Shown here piece by piece: positions 28,189-35,181 of a DNA stretch of 64,000 nucleotides (the first letter of the stretch is position 1; each line of letters opens with the position of its first letter). The stretch spans positions 1 to 64,000 of the forward strand of contig CAMFGW010000013.1 of assembly GCA_945952025.1 (NCBI GenBank). Reading direction: 5' to 3'. Source of the DNA: an uncultured Paracoccaceae bacterium. GTDB taxonomy: Bacteria > Pseudomonadota > Alphaproteobacteria > Rhodobacterales > Rhodobacteraceae. The notes beneath the pieces were generated by a model. It saw only the letters and a list, made by a program, of their open reading frames with translations. It was not told the DNA's origin and ran no database searches. The position numbers were made by a program, and so were the translations under genes.

Positions 28189-29232
28189 ATGACCGACCGC
28201 GCCCTGCCCCACGCCCCCGAGGGCCACCCCCGGCAACGCGAGCCGAAGATCGGCATCCTGGTTGCGAACCTCGGCACGCCCGAGGCGACGGACTACTGGT
28301 CGATGCGGCACTACCTGTCCGAGTTCCTGTCCGACAAGCGGGTGATCGACTATCCCTCGTGGAAATGGCAGCCGATCCTGCAGCTCATCATCCTGACCAA
28401 GCGCCCGCGCGCCAAGGGCCGGGACTATGACACGATCTGGAACCGCGAGCGGAACGAAAGCCCGCTCTTGACCATCACCCGCGCGCAGACCGACAAGCTG
28501 CGCAAGGCGGCAGGGGCGCTTTGGGGCGACCGGGTGATGGTCGAGTTTTCCATGCGCTATGGCAAACCATCGACTGAAAGCCTGGTCCGCAAGATGGTGG
28601 ACGCCGGCTGCGAGCGCATCCTGTTCCTGCCACTTTATCCCCATTATGCAGGCGCCACCTGGGCCACTGCGAACGACGGCTTCTTCCGCGCCCTGATGAA
28701 GGAAAAGCGCCAGCCCGCGATCCGCACCGTGCCCGAATATTTCGAGGAACCGGCCTATATCGCGGCGCTGGCGGCCTCGGTCGAGCGCGCCTACGCGGAC
28801 CTGCCCAAACGGCCGGACGTGCTGGTCGCCTCTTACCACGGCATGCCGAAACGCTACCTGGACGAGGGCGATCCCTACCATTGCCAGTGCCAGAAAACGA
28901 CGCGGCTTCTGCGGGAAAGGCTGGGCTGGGCGCCTGACGCGATCGACACCACCTTCCAGTCGGTCTTCGGGCCGGAGGAATGGCTGAAACCCTATACGGT
29001 GAAGCATGTCGCGGCGCTGGCGCAGGCCGGCAAGCGCAACATCGCCGTCATCTCGCCGGCCTTTTCGGCCGACTGCATCGAAACGCTGGAAGAGATTCAG
29101 GGCGAGATTCGCGAGGCTTTCCTGCACGCGGGCGGCGAAAGCTTCACCTACATTCCCTGCCTCAACGACCAGGACGACCATATCGCGGCCCTGATGGGCG
29201 TCATCACCCGCAACCTGGCCGGCTGGGTCTGA
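28189..29232 (+). CDS. hemH: Ferrochelatase
   Basis: 347 aa. Inserts ferrous iron into protoporphyrin IX, the last step of protoheme synthesis. The N-terminal KIGILVANLGTPEATDYWSMRHYLSEFLSDKRVIDYP is standard. The metal-site His is in VASYHGMPKRYLDEGDPYHCQC and the Glu in SPAFSADCIETLEEIQGE. The second cysteine-rich bit (YHCQCQKT) is common to alphaproteobacterial forms. ATG 28189 is chosen over an upstream frame lying inside the previous gene. The operon ends with a hairpin at 29256-29276. Confidence 0.96.
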   Translation: MTDRALPHAPEGHPRQREPKIGILVANLGTPEATDYWSMRHYLSEFLSDKRVIDYPSWKWQPILQLIILTKRPRAKGRDYDTIWNRERNESPLLTITRAQTDKLRKAAGALWGDRVMVEFSMRYGKPSTESLVRKMVDAGCERILFLPLYPHYAGATWATANDGFFRALMKEKRQPAIRTVPEYFEEPAYIAALAASVERAYADLPKRPDVLVASYHGMPKRYLDEGDPYHCQCQKTTRLLRERLGWAPDAIDTTFQSVFGPEEWLKPYTVKHVAALAQAGKRNIAVISPAFSADCIETLEEIQGEIREAFLHAGGESFTYIPCLNDQDDHIAALMGVITRNLAGWV

Positions 29233-29250
29233 AACCACCCCTGGAAAAGC

Positions 29251-29280
29251 AAAAAGGCGACGGGAAACCCGCCGCCCTTT
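29251..29280. terminator. Bidirectional intrinsic terminator between hemH and small secreted protein
   Basis: GGCG-A-CGGG (29256-29264), AAA loop, CCCG-C-CGCC (29268-29276): a 9-bp stem with one mismatch. On the minus strand it is followed by five T (bases 29251-29255) and can stop the small gene at 29299; on the plus strand CTTT follows and can stop hemH. Confidence 0.75.
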
Positions 29281-29298
29281 CGTTCGGTTTCCCGAGGA

Positions 29299-29484
29299 TC
29301 AGTTGCTGGCGACAGCAGCAGCGACCACGAGCAGGACGAGCAGCGGGATCACCATGCCCGAGGACGACGACGAGGCCGTCTTGGCAGCAACCGGAGCCGG
29401 TTCCATCACGGGAGCAGCCATGCCGCCGGCGAAAGCGGTCGTGGCACCAAGCGAGAGAGCGGCAGCAAGCGCGATTTTCTTCAT
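29299..29484 (-). CDS. Small secreted/membrane protein, paralogue A (61 aa)
   Basis: MKKIALAAALSLGATTAFAG is a clear Sec signal peptide with an AFA/GG cleavage site. After it come a short Pro/Ala-rich linker (APVMEPAPVAAK), a run of five serines, and a C-terminal membrane helix MVIPLLVLLVVAAAVASN. It shares 47 of 61 residues with the gene at 29799, with the signal peptide, serine run and helix best kept. Length and layout suggest a tiny single-span envelope protein. Similar small proteins occur next to hemH in Rhodobacteraceae and are sometimes misnamed ferrochelatase. No function known. GGGGCGCGGATGGAGA lies 6 nt before the ATG. Confidence 0.8.
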   Translation of the reverse strand: MKKIALAAALSLGATTAFAGGMAAPVMEPAPVAAKTASSSSSGMVIPLLVLLVVAAAVASN

Positions 29485-29490
29485 TCTATG

Positions 29491-29506
29491 TCTCCATCCG
29501 CGCCCC
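29491..29506 (-). promoter_or_regulatory. Conserved 16-nt leader/ribosome-binding site of paralogue A
   Basis: On the minus strand GGGGCGCGGATGGAGA, ending 6 nt before the ATG at 29484. The same 16 nt lie at the same distance before paralogue B (29991-30006), while the sequence further upstream differs. A TATACT box lies directly upstream (about 29508-29513) and may be the -10, which would put the start of transcription within or next to this motif. Confidence 0.6.
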
Positions 29507-29622
29507 AGTATAGGTTCAGTGAGGAAACTGGGGCTATTAGCATTACCTCATGGCCCGACTAGCCCGGCAGACGGGAGGTTTGCAACACGCCATCTGACCG
29601 CAGGCCAAAGTTTTGCCGCCGT

Positions 29623-29640
29623 CGTCAAATTAGCAACACT
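29623..29640 (-). repeat. Remnant of L,D-transpeptidase 3' end carried by tandem duplication
   Basis: 18 nt differing at one position from 30124-30141, the end of the L,D-transpeptidase gene. On the minus strand both read GTG TTG CT(G/A) ATT TGA, i.e. V-L-L-I-stop with a synonymous change. The spacing to the following small gene is 139 bp here and 140 bp at the intact site. Confidence 0.6.
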
Positions 29641-29723
29641 CTGCAGGGACTTCCCGAACCTCTCTCAAGAGAGTTCCGCCGGACGGGCGGGTTCGTTCGG
29701 CCGTCGGGGGGACCGAACCTATA

Positions 29724-29760
29724 GGAATTGCCTGCGGCGGAAACCACCGCAGGCAATTCC
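29724..29760 (-). terminator. 14-bp perfect hairpin after paralogue B
   Basis: GGAATTGCCTGCGG (29724-29737) and CCGCAGGCAATTCC (29747-29760) with a 9-nt loop. It lies 39 bp beyond the stop of the gene at 29799. No T tract follows on the minus strand, so it may stabilise the 3' end rather than terminate alone. The rest of the 314-bp gap 29485-29798 holds a transpeptidase remnant (29623-29640), a short CTCTC/GAGAG palindrome and an interrupted GGTTCG/CGAACC pair, but no gene. Confidence 0.7.
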
Positions 29761-29798
29761 GTTCGACTGACCTGCCCAGGTCGGGCAGGACCGCGAGC

Positions 29799-29984
29799 TT
29801 AGTTGCTGGCGACCGCAGCAGCGACCACGAGCAGGACCAGCAGCGGAATCATCATGCCGCTCGACGACGAGGAGGCTTTCTGTTCCACAACCGGGGCCGG
29901 GGTGACGACCGGTTCAACGGTGCCGCCGGCGAAGGCGGTGGCAGCGGTCATCGAAAGTGCCGCAGCAAGCACGATCTTCTTCAT
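29799..29984 (-). CDS. Small secreted/membrane protein, paralogue B (61 aa)
   Basis: MKKIVLAAALSMTAATAFAG signal peptide, a Pro/Val linker (EPVVTPAPVVEQ), five serines and the C-terminal helix MMIPLLVLLVVAAAVASN. 47 of 61 residues match the gene at 29299; 14 positions differ, mostly in the linker. It is 140 bp downstream of the L,D-transpeptidase gene on the same strand and has the same 16-nt leader as its paralogue. Function unknown; selection on the helix and serine run while the linker drifts suggests that the anchor and exposed Ser patch matter. Confidence 0.8.
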   Translation of the reverse strand: MKKIVLAAALSMTAATAFAGGTVEPVVTPAPVVEQKASSSSSGMMIPLLVLLVVAAAVASN

Positions 29985-29990
29985 GTCAAA

Positions 29991-30006
29991 TCTCCATCCG
30001 CGCCCC
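29991..30006 (-). promoter_or_regulatory. Conserved 16-nt leader/ribosome-binding site of paralogue B
   Basis: Minus-strand GGGGCGCGGATGGAGA, identical to 29491-29506 and with the same 6-nt gap to the ATG (29984). The GGATGGAGA part can serve as Shine-Dalgarno; the perfectly kept GC-rich front suggests an additional role in RNA structure or regulation. Confidence 0.6.
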
Positions 30007-30125
30007 GAACGATTCTAGACGGGATGGCCGGGGCAGCATCCTTCCCTAGCCGCGAGCGTGAGCGGAAATTCTGGCCATTTCCACCCCTTTTTCCCGCCAA
30101 AGCGAAAAAAGGCCTCTGGGGGGCG

Positions 30126-30746
30126 TCAAATCAGCAACACTTGTGTGCCCTTGTTGGCCAGTTCGAACAGTTCAAGGATATGTTCGTTGTAAAGGCCGAC
30201 GCACCCGTTCGACGACCGCCGCCCGATCTTACGCGTGTCCTGGGTGCCGTGGATTCGGTAATATTGCCACGACAGGTAAAGCGCGCGCGGCCCGAGCGGG
30301 TTTTTCGGATCGCCACCGGCCACGAAGTCCGGCCAGTCGGGAAAGCGCACCTTCATCTCGGGCGTCGGGCGCCACGGCGGGTTCACCACCTTTTCCACGA
30401 CCTCGGTCCGGCCCCGCCGGGTCAGATCGTCGGTCACCGCGACCGAGCAGGGATAAAGCTTGTAGGTCGCCTGATCCTCGCTCCAGAAATGCAGCGCGCG
30501 CGAGGTGATGTCGACAAGGATCGCGCCGTTCTTGGTAGTGTCGAAATAGTTCTGCCATTCGAGCGAGCGGAAGCTCGAGATATTGCGCCGGATGTTGTTC
30601 GAGATGTCCTGCTCCATCTCGGTCGACGAGGCGTCATTCTGGTCGGTCGAGGTCGACACGACCTGGGCGAGCGCCGGGGCGGCCAGCAGCGAGGCGGCAG
30701 CAGTGCCCAGAAGGCGCCGGCGGCTGAAGGGGGTGAATTGGGTCAT
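30126..30746 (-). CDS. L,D-transpeptidase (YkuD/ErfK family), Tat-exported
   Basis: 206 aa. FSRRRLLGTAAASLLAAPALAQ is a twin-arginine-type signal peptide. The YkuD domain (about 70-206) has the catalytic signature HGTQDTRKIGRRSSNGCVGLYNEHILEL with His, Ser/Asn and the nucleophilic Cys in SNGCVGL. Enzymes of this family make 3-3 peptidoglycan cross-links or attach proteins to peptidoglycan in the periplasm. It is upstream of the two 61-aa proteins on the same strand, and its final 18 nt recur as a remnant at 29623. The 5' side carries short tandem repeats. A second, lipoprotein-type member is at 31520. Confidence 0.92.
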   Translation of the reverse strand: MTQFTPFSRRRLLGTAAASLLAAPALAQVVSTSTDQNDASSTEMEQDISNNIRRNISSFRSLEWQNYFDTTKNGAILVDITSRALHFWSEDQATYKLYPCSVAVTDDLTRRGRTEVVEKVVNPPWRPTPEMKVRFPDWPDFVAGGDPKNPLGPRALYLSWQYYRIHGTQDTRKIGRRSSNGCVGLYNEHILELFELANKGTQVLLI

Positions 30747-30754
30747 GGTCCTGA

Positions 30755-30787
30755 TCCTGCTCGGGTCCTGTTCGGGTCCTGTTCGGG
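30755..30787. repeat. Three-copy 11-bp tandem repeat in the transpeptidase leader
   Basis: TCCTGCTCGGG (30755-30765) then TCCTGTTCGGG twice (30766-30787), 9 bp upstream of the transpeptidase start. A degenerate 12-bp repeat of the CTTGGCCCGAAAC type follows to about 30830. Copy-number change would alter leader length. The rest of the gap to 30985 shows no clear gene. Confidence 0.75.
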
Positions 30788-30985
30788 CGCGCGGGTCTTG
30801 GCCCGAAACCTGGCCTGAAACTTGGCCCGCGTCAGCCGGTGGTCGATTTCCCTGCCTGACAAGGGCCGGTCACGGCGGCAAATCACGGCTGCGTGACCGG
30901 CGCAAGACCCCGGCTGATTTGGCGTTTGAACACGGTGGGGCGACAGAGTAAAGCACCCCGACGCAATCGAACCCCGGGGTCTTTC

Positions 30986-31498
30986 ATGCGCCTTCACGCC
31001 CGCGCCGCCGTCGCCGCCGTCCTGCTGCTTGCCGCCTGCGTCGGCAGCGCGCCGAAGGAAGTCGCCCCCGACGGCCGCCCCCTGCCCGACGCCTATGTCA
31101 TCGGGCCGGGCGACGTGAGCCGCGTGACCTATTCGATGGTCGATTCCATCAATTCGGTGCGCGCCAAGAACGGGCTCGCGCCCCTGACGCTCAACGCCCA
31201 GCTGACCGCCGCCGCCGCGACCCATTCGCGCGACATGTCGGTGCAGAACCGCCCCTGGCATTTCGGCTCTGACGGCTCGTCGCCGATCCTGCGGGTCCAG
31301 CGCACCGGCTATGCGGGCCGGATGCTGGGCGAAAACATCTCGGAAACCTATGAAAACGAGATCGAGACGCTGACCGCCTGGATGCAGGTCAAGGGCACGC
31401 GCGCGGTCATCGTCGACCCGGCGGCGCGCGACGTGGGCTTCTCCTGGTATCAGGAACCGTCGGGCAAGCTTTGGTGGACACTGGTCACCGGAGGCTGA
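30986..31498 (+). CDS. CAP/SCP-domain lipoprotein (YkwD-like)
   Basis: 170 aa. MRLHARAAVAAVLLLAACVG is a lipoprotein signal with the lipobox LLAAC. The CAP domain (about 45-170) has INSVRAKNGLAPLTLNAQLTAAAATHSRDM with the conserved His, and MLGENISETYENEIETLTAWM with the second metal-site region, then DVGFSWYQ. Bacterial CAP proteins are secreted or anchored, with largely unknown roles. The ATG at 30986 is used; the longer frame lacks a signal. It lies between two L,D-transpeptidase genes and converges with the second, suggesting a cell-envelope cluster. Confidence 0.87.
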   Translation: MRLHARAAVAAVLLLAACVGSAPKEVAPDGRPLPDAYVIGPGDVSRVTYSMVDSINSVRAKNGLAPLTLNAQLTAAAATHSRDMSVQNRPWHFGSDGSSPILRVQRTGYAGRMLGENISETYENEIETLTAWMQVKGTRAVIVDPAARDVGFSWYQEPSGKLWWTLVTGG

Positions 31499-31519
31499 AC
31501 GGCGCCCGCCAGGCAATCG

Positions 31520-32017
31520 TCAGGGATAGATGAAGATCGGCGTGCCCTCGCGGATCATCGAATAGATGACCTCGATTTCCTTGTCCTTGACCGCGATGCA
31601 GCCCGCCGTCCAGTCGCCGCGCTTGCGGCCCGGCGTGTCGCCGATGCCGTGGATGAAGATGTCGCCCCCCGGCTGGCGCTCCATCGACTTCGCATATTCG
31701 CGATCGGTGTCGTTCGGATAGGAAACGCGCAGCGACAGGTGATAGCGGCTGTTGGGGTTGCGGAGCGAGATGAAATACTGGCCCTCGGGCGTCTTGCCGT
31801 CGCCTTCGAACTGCTTCGGACCGATGGGATTGCCGCCAAGTTGGATATCATAGTCCTTCAGGACCGTGTTGCCGTTCAGAAGGAACATCTTGCGGTTGGC
31901 CTTCTGCACCACGATGGCAGTGACAGGCGGCCCGTCATAGGTCAGGAACTTGTTGTGCCCGCAGGCGGTCAGCGCAAGGCCGACGGCGGCGGTCAGAAGA
32001 AGGGTGCGACGGTTCAT
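31520..32017 (-). CDS. L,D-transpeptidase family lipoprotein
   Basis: 165 aa. MNRRTLLLTAAVGLALTACG is a lipoprotein signal with lipobox LTAC. The YkuD domain starts at about residue 35 and ends with the active-site motif HGIGDTPGRKRGDWTAGCIAVKDKEIEVIYSM, which contains the catalytic His and Cys. GDGKTPEGQYFISLRNPNSRYHLSLRVSYP is the usual ErfK/YbiS core. The ATG at 32017 is selected because the signal peptide begins there. Its lipid anchor differs from the soluble Tat-type paralogue at 30126. Confidence 0.9.
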   Translation of the reverse strand: MNRRTLLLTAAVGLALTACGHNKFLTYDGPPVTAIVVQKANRKMFLLNGNTVLKDYDIQLGGNPIGPKQFEGDGKTPEGQYFISLRNPNSRYHLSLRVSYPNDTDREYAKSMERQPGGDIFIHGIGDTPGRKRGDWTAGCIAVKDKEIEVIYSMIREGTPIFIYP

Positions 32018-32094
32018 GCCTGCGTGTCTTTCGGGTTTCTGCCGGTTTTTGGTGCTCTTACACGGATGGGCGGCCGGCGGAAAGGGCCGGGCGC

Positions 32095-33309
32095 TTACCC
32101 AAGCGTCAGCCGCGCCGCAAGCTCGACATGCGGCGACCAGCGGAACTGGTCGACCGGCAGGACCCAGTCGATGGTGTAGCCCGCGTCCGCCAGGATGCGG
32201 GCATCGCGCGCGAACGTCACCGGATTGCACGAGACATAGGCCAGGACCGGCACCCGCGCCGCCGCGATCTCGCGCACCTGCGCCTCGGCACCCGCGCGGG
32301 GCGGGTCAAGGACGACGGCGTCAAACCGCGCCAGCTCGTCCGGCAGAAGCGGCCGGCGGAAGAGGTCGCGCGCCTCGGCCGTCACGGGGCGAAGGCCCGG
32401 CGTGGCACGCGCGGCCGAAAGAAGCGCCGCGATCATGTCGGGCGACCCCTCTGCCGCATGAACCTCGGCCCGCTCGGCCAAGGGCAGCGCAAAGGTGCCG
32501 CTGCCGGCGAACAGGTCCGCCACCCGGCGCGCGTCGCCCACCGCTTCGATGACCGCCCGCATCAGCGCCGCCTGCCCCTCGACCGTCGCCTGCAGAAAGC
32601 CCCCCGGTGGCACCGCGACCCGTGCCCGGCCAAGGGTCTGGACCGCCGGGCGCCGCGCCGCGACGACCTCGCCCTCCCAGGTCAGGCGGGCCAGGTCACC
32701 CTCGTCCGCCAGCGCCGCGAGCGTCGAAAACAGTGTCTGTTCCAGCGGTTTTCCCCCGGTGACCGCCAGATCGACGCCGCCGTCCGTGTCTGTCACCGTC
32801 AGGGAAAGCGGCGCCTTGCGCGAGGCGCTCGCGATGGTGACGCGGTGCAGGACCGGCAGGGCCGCCGTCAGCGCGGGCCTGAGGAGCAGGCAGCCCGGCA
32901 CGTCGACCACCACATCCGACGCAGGGGAATGAAAGCCGACCATCGCGCCCGACTTGGTGCGCTTGCCCGTCAGGACCGCGCGCCGCCGGCTGCGGTCGGG
33001 CGAGGTCAGGACCCCCCGCATCGGCGCCGCCAGCCCCTGCCCCGCCAGGGCCTGCGCCACCACGCCCTCTTTCCAGCCCGCAACGAACCCGTCCGTCGCA
33101 TGCTGCAGCGCACAGCCGCCGCAGGCCGAATAATGCGCACAAGGCGCCCGCCGCCGGTCGACCGAAGGCGTCAGGATCCGCGGCGCGGCGATCCGGGCGC
33201 CCTGAACCTCGCCCTCGACCACTTCTCCGGGCAGGGTGCGCGCGGCAAAGACCGGCCCTTCGGCAATCCCGTCGCCATGATGGCCGAGCCGTTCGATGGT
33301 GACGATCAC
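32095..33309 (-). CDS. 23S rRNA (uracil-5)-methyltransferase, RlmD/RumA-like
   Basis: 404 aa. N-terminal region with a TRAM-like start (VTIERLGHHGDGIAEG) and an iron-sulfur motif CAHYSACGGC (Cx5CxxC). The C-terminal methyltransferase domain has DLFAGSGTFALPLA for SAM binding, VLDPPRAGAEAQV and the catalytic YVSCNPVTFARD with the nucleophilic Cys. This is the TrmA/RumA family that makes 5-methyluridine in rRNA or tRNA; RlmD for 23S U1939 is the most likely activity but RlmC or TrmA-type specificity cannot be excluded. It overlaps the exporter gene downstream by 4 bp. Confidence 0.9.
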   Translation of the reverse strand: MIVTIERLGHHGDGIAEGPVFAARTLPGEVVEGEVQGARIAAPRILTPSVDRRRAPCAHYSACGGCALQHATDGFVAGWKEGVVAQALAGQGLAAPMRGVLTSPDRSRRRAVLTGKRTKSGAMVGFHSPASDVVVDVPGCLLLRPALTAALPVLHRVTIASASRKAPLSLTVTDTDGGVDLAVTGGKPLEQTLFSTLAALADEGDLARLTWEGEVVAARRPAVQTLGRARVAVPPGGFLQATVEGQAALMRAVIEAVGDARRVADLFAGSGTFALPLAERAEVHAAEGSPDMIAALLSAARATPGLRPVTAEARDLFRRPLLPDELARFDAVVLDPPRAGAEAQVREIAAARVPVLAYVSCNPVTFARDARILADAGYTIDWVLPVDQFRWSPHVELAARLTLG

Positions 33310-35165
33310 GCGGCGGACTCCGCTGCTTCATCCTCTTCGGTGCCGATGAAGCCACCCGACTGCCGGCTCCAGAAGCGGGCATAGAGCCCACCCTGCGCCA
33401 GAAGTTCGGCATGGCTTCCCTGTTCGACAATCCGGCCCTGATCCATGACCACGATCCGGTCCATCTCGGCGATAGTCGACAGCCGGTGCGCGATGGCAAG
33501 CACGGTCTTGTCGCGCATGATCCGCTTCAAGGCGTCCTGGATCGAGGCCTCGACCTCGCTGTCCAAGGCCGATGTCGCCTCGTCCAGGACCAGGATCGGC
33601 GCGTCCTTCAGGAAGGCGCGGGCCAGCGCGATCCGCTGACGCTGGCCGCCCGACAGCTTCACGCCGCGTTCCCCCAGGTAGGCGTCATAGCCCTTGCGCC
33701 CCTGCGCGTCGCGCAACGAGAGGATGAAGTCATGCGCCTCGGCCGCGCGGGCGGCGGCGATCATCTGGTCCTCGGTCGCCTCGGGCCGGCCATACAGGAT
33801 GTTCTCGCGCGCCGTGCGGTTGAACATGGCCGTGTCCTGCGTGACCATGCCGATCTGGCGGCGCAGGCTTTCCTGCGTGACCGAGCGGATGTCGGTCCCG
33901 TCGATCAGGATTCGACCCTTTTCCGTGTCATAGAGCCTCAGAAGCACCGCCACGAGCGTCGATTTCCCCGCCCCGGACGCGCCGACGATGCCGATCCGCT
34001 CACCCGCCCGGATATGCAGGTCTATGTCATCCACCCCGCCCCGCCCGTCCGCCGTCGTACGGCCATAGGCGAAGGACACATGGTCATAGCGGATGTCGCC
34101 CTTGACGCGCGGCAGCTCGGTCGCGTCCGGCGCGTCGGTCAGCGTATAGGCCGGCGAGAGTGTCCTCACGCCATCCTCGACCTCGCCCAGGTTGCCGAAG
34201 ATCGACATGAGGGAGAAGCTGACCCAGCCCGTCATCTGCGCCAGCCGGAAGGAAATCGCCCCGGCGGACGCAATCTCGCCCGCCGTGGCCGCGCCCTGCA
34301 TCCAGAGCCAGAGCGAGCCGCCGACCAGAAGGACCGGCAGGACACCGGCCAGCGCCATCAGCGTCAGCCGGAACCAGGACGAGATGATGCCATAGGAAAT
34401 CGCCCGGTCGCGGAAGGCCGACATGGCGTCGATGGCCACCTGATCCTCGTGGCTCGCATGGGCGAAGAGCTTCACGGTCTTCATGTTCGACACGGTGTCG
34501 ACGATCTGCCCCGTCACCATCGCCCGCGCGCCCGCCCGGTCGGCACTCGCCCGCCGCACGCGTCTGAGGAAGGTGCGGATCAGAAGGACGTAGGCCAAGA
34601 CCCAGACGATCAGTAGCGCGGCAATCCGCGTGTCGATCGTCACCAGCAACAGCACCGACCCCGCGACCGAGGCCAGCGAAAAGGCCACCGTCTCGATGGC
34701 GCCCGACACCACATCGGTCGCCGCCCGCGCGGTCTGCATCTGCTTCTGCGCGATCCGGCCGGCAAAATCATTGTCGAAGAAGGTGACCGCCTGCCCCATC
34801 GTCCAGCGGTGCAGCCGCGATAGGATCAGGGGGAATAGGCCAGGCTCGATCCCGATGCTTTGCGCGGCGGTCGACAGGCCGAAGATCAGGGGCCGCGCCA
34901 CCAGGTAGAAGAAGAGGAACAGAAGGAAGAGCCGCCCGTGATCGACAAGGATCGTCGCGGGCGTCGAGGTCGCGGCGGCATCGACCACATCGCCCAGAAG
35001 CGTCGCCGTCACCGCCTCGAGCGAGCCGGCAAGCGCGGACCAGAACGTCGCCCAAAGGACCCCCGGCCAGGCACCCCGGATCGCCCAGGCGAGGAAAGGC
35101 CAGGTCCGCGAGGGGGGCGGCCCGTCAGCCGGGCGGAAGGGGGCAATGGTGGGGGCAATCTGCAT
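33306..35165 (-). CDS. ABC exporter half-transporter (ATP-binding/permease), first of pair
   Basis: 619 aa. Six-helix exporter domain (about 40-330) then the nucleotide-binding domain with Walker A GASGAGKST, Q-loop MVTQDTAMF, signature KLSGGQRQRIALARAF, Walker B ILVLDEATSALD and the H-loop AHRLST. All catalytic positions are intact. ATG 35165 begins MQIAPTIAPFRPAD and gives a normal length; the frame is open to 35354. The companion half-transporter lies 16 bp upstream, and each may form a homodimer or the two a heterodimer. Cargo (lipid, peptide or drug) is not evident. Confidence 0.93.
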   Translation of the reverse strand: MQIAPTIAPFRPADGPPPSRTWPFLAWAIRGAWPGVLWATFWSALAGSLEAVTATLLGDVVDAAATSTPATILVDHGRLFLLFLFFYLVARPLIFGLSTAAQSIGIEPGLFPLILSRLHRWTMGQAVTFFDNDFAGRIAQKQMQTARAATDVVSGAIETVAFSLASVAGSVLLLVTIDTRIAALLIVWVLAYVLLIRTFLRRVRRASADRAGARAMVTGQIVDTVSNMKTVKLFAHASHEDQVAIDAMSAFRDRAISYGIISSWFRLTLMALAGVLPVLLVGGSLWLWMQGAATAGEIASAGAISFRLAQMTGWVSFSLMSIFGNLGEVEDGVRTLSPAYTLTDAPDATELPRVKGDIRYDHVSFAYGRTTADGRGGVDDIDLHIRAGERIGIVGASGAGKSTLVAVLLRLYDTEKGRILIDGTDIRSVTQESLRRQIGMVTQDTAMFNRTARENILYGRPEATEDQMIAAARAAEAHDFILSLRDAQGRKGYDAYLGERGVKLSGGQRQRIALARAFLKDAPILVLDEATSALDSEVEASIQDALKRIMRDKTVLAIAHRLSTIAEMDRIVVMDQGRIVEQGSHAELLAQGGLYARFWSRQSGGFIGTEEDEAAESAA

Positions 35166-35181
35166 GAACAGGCTCTCACGC

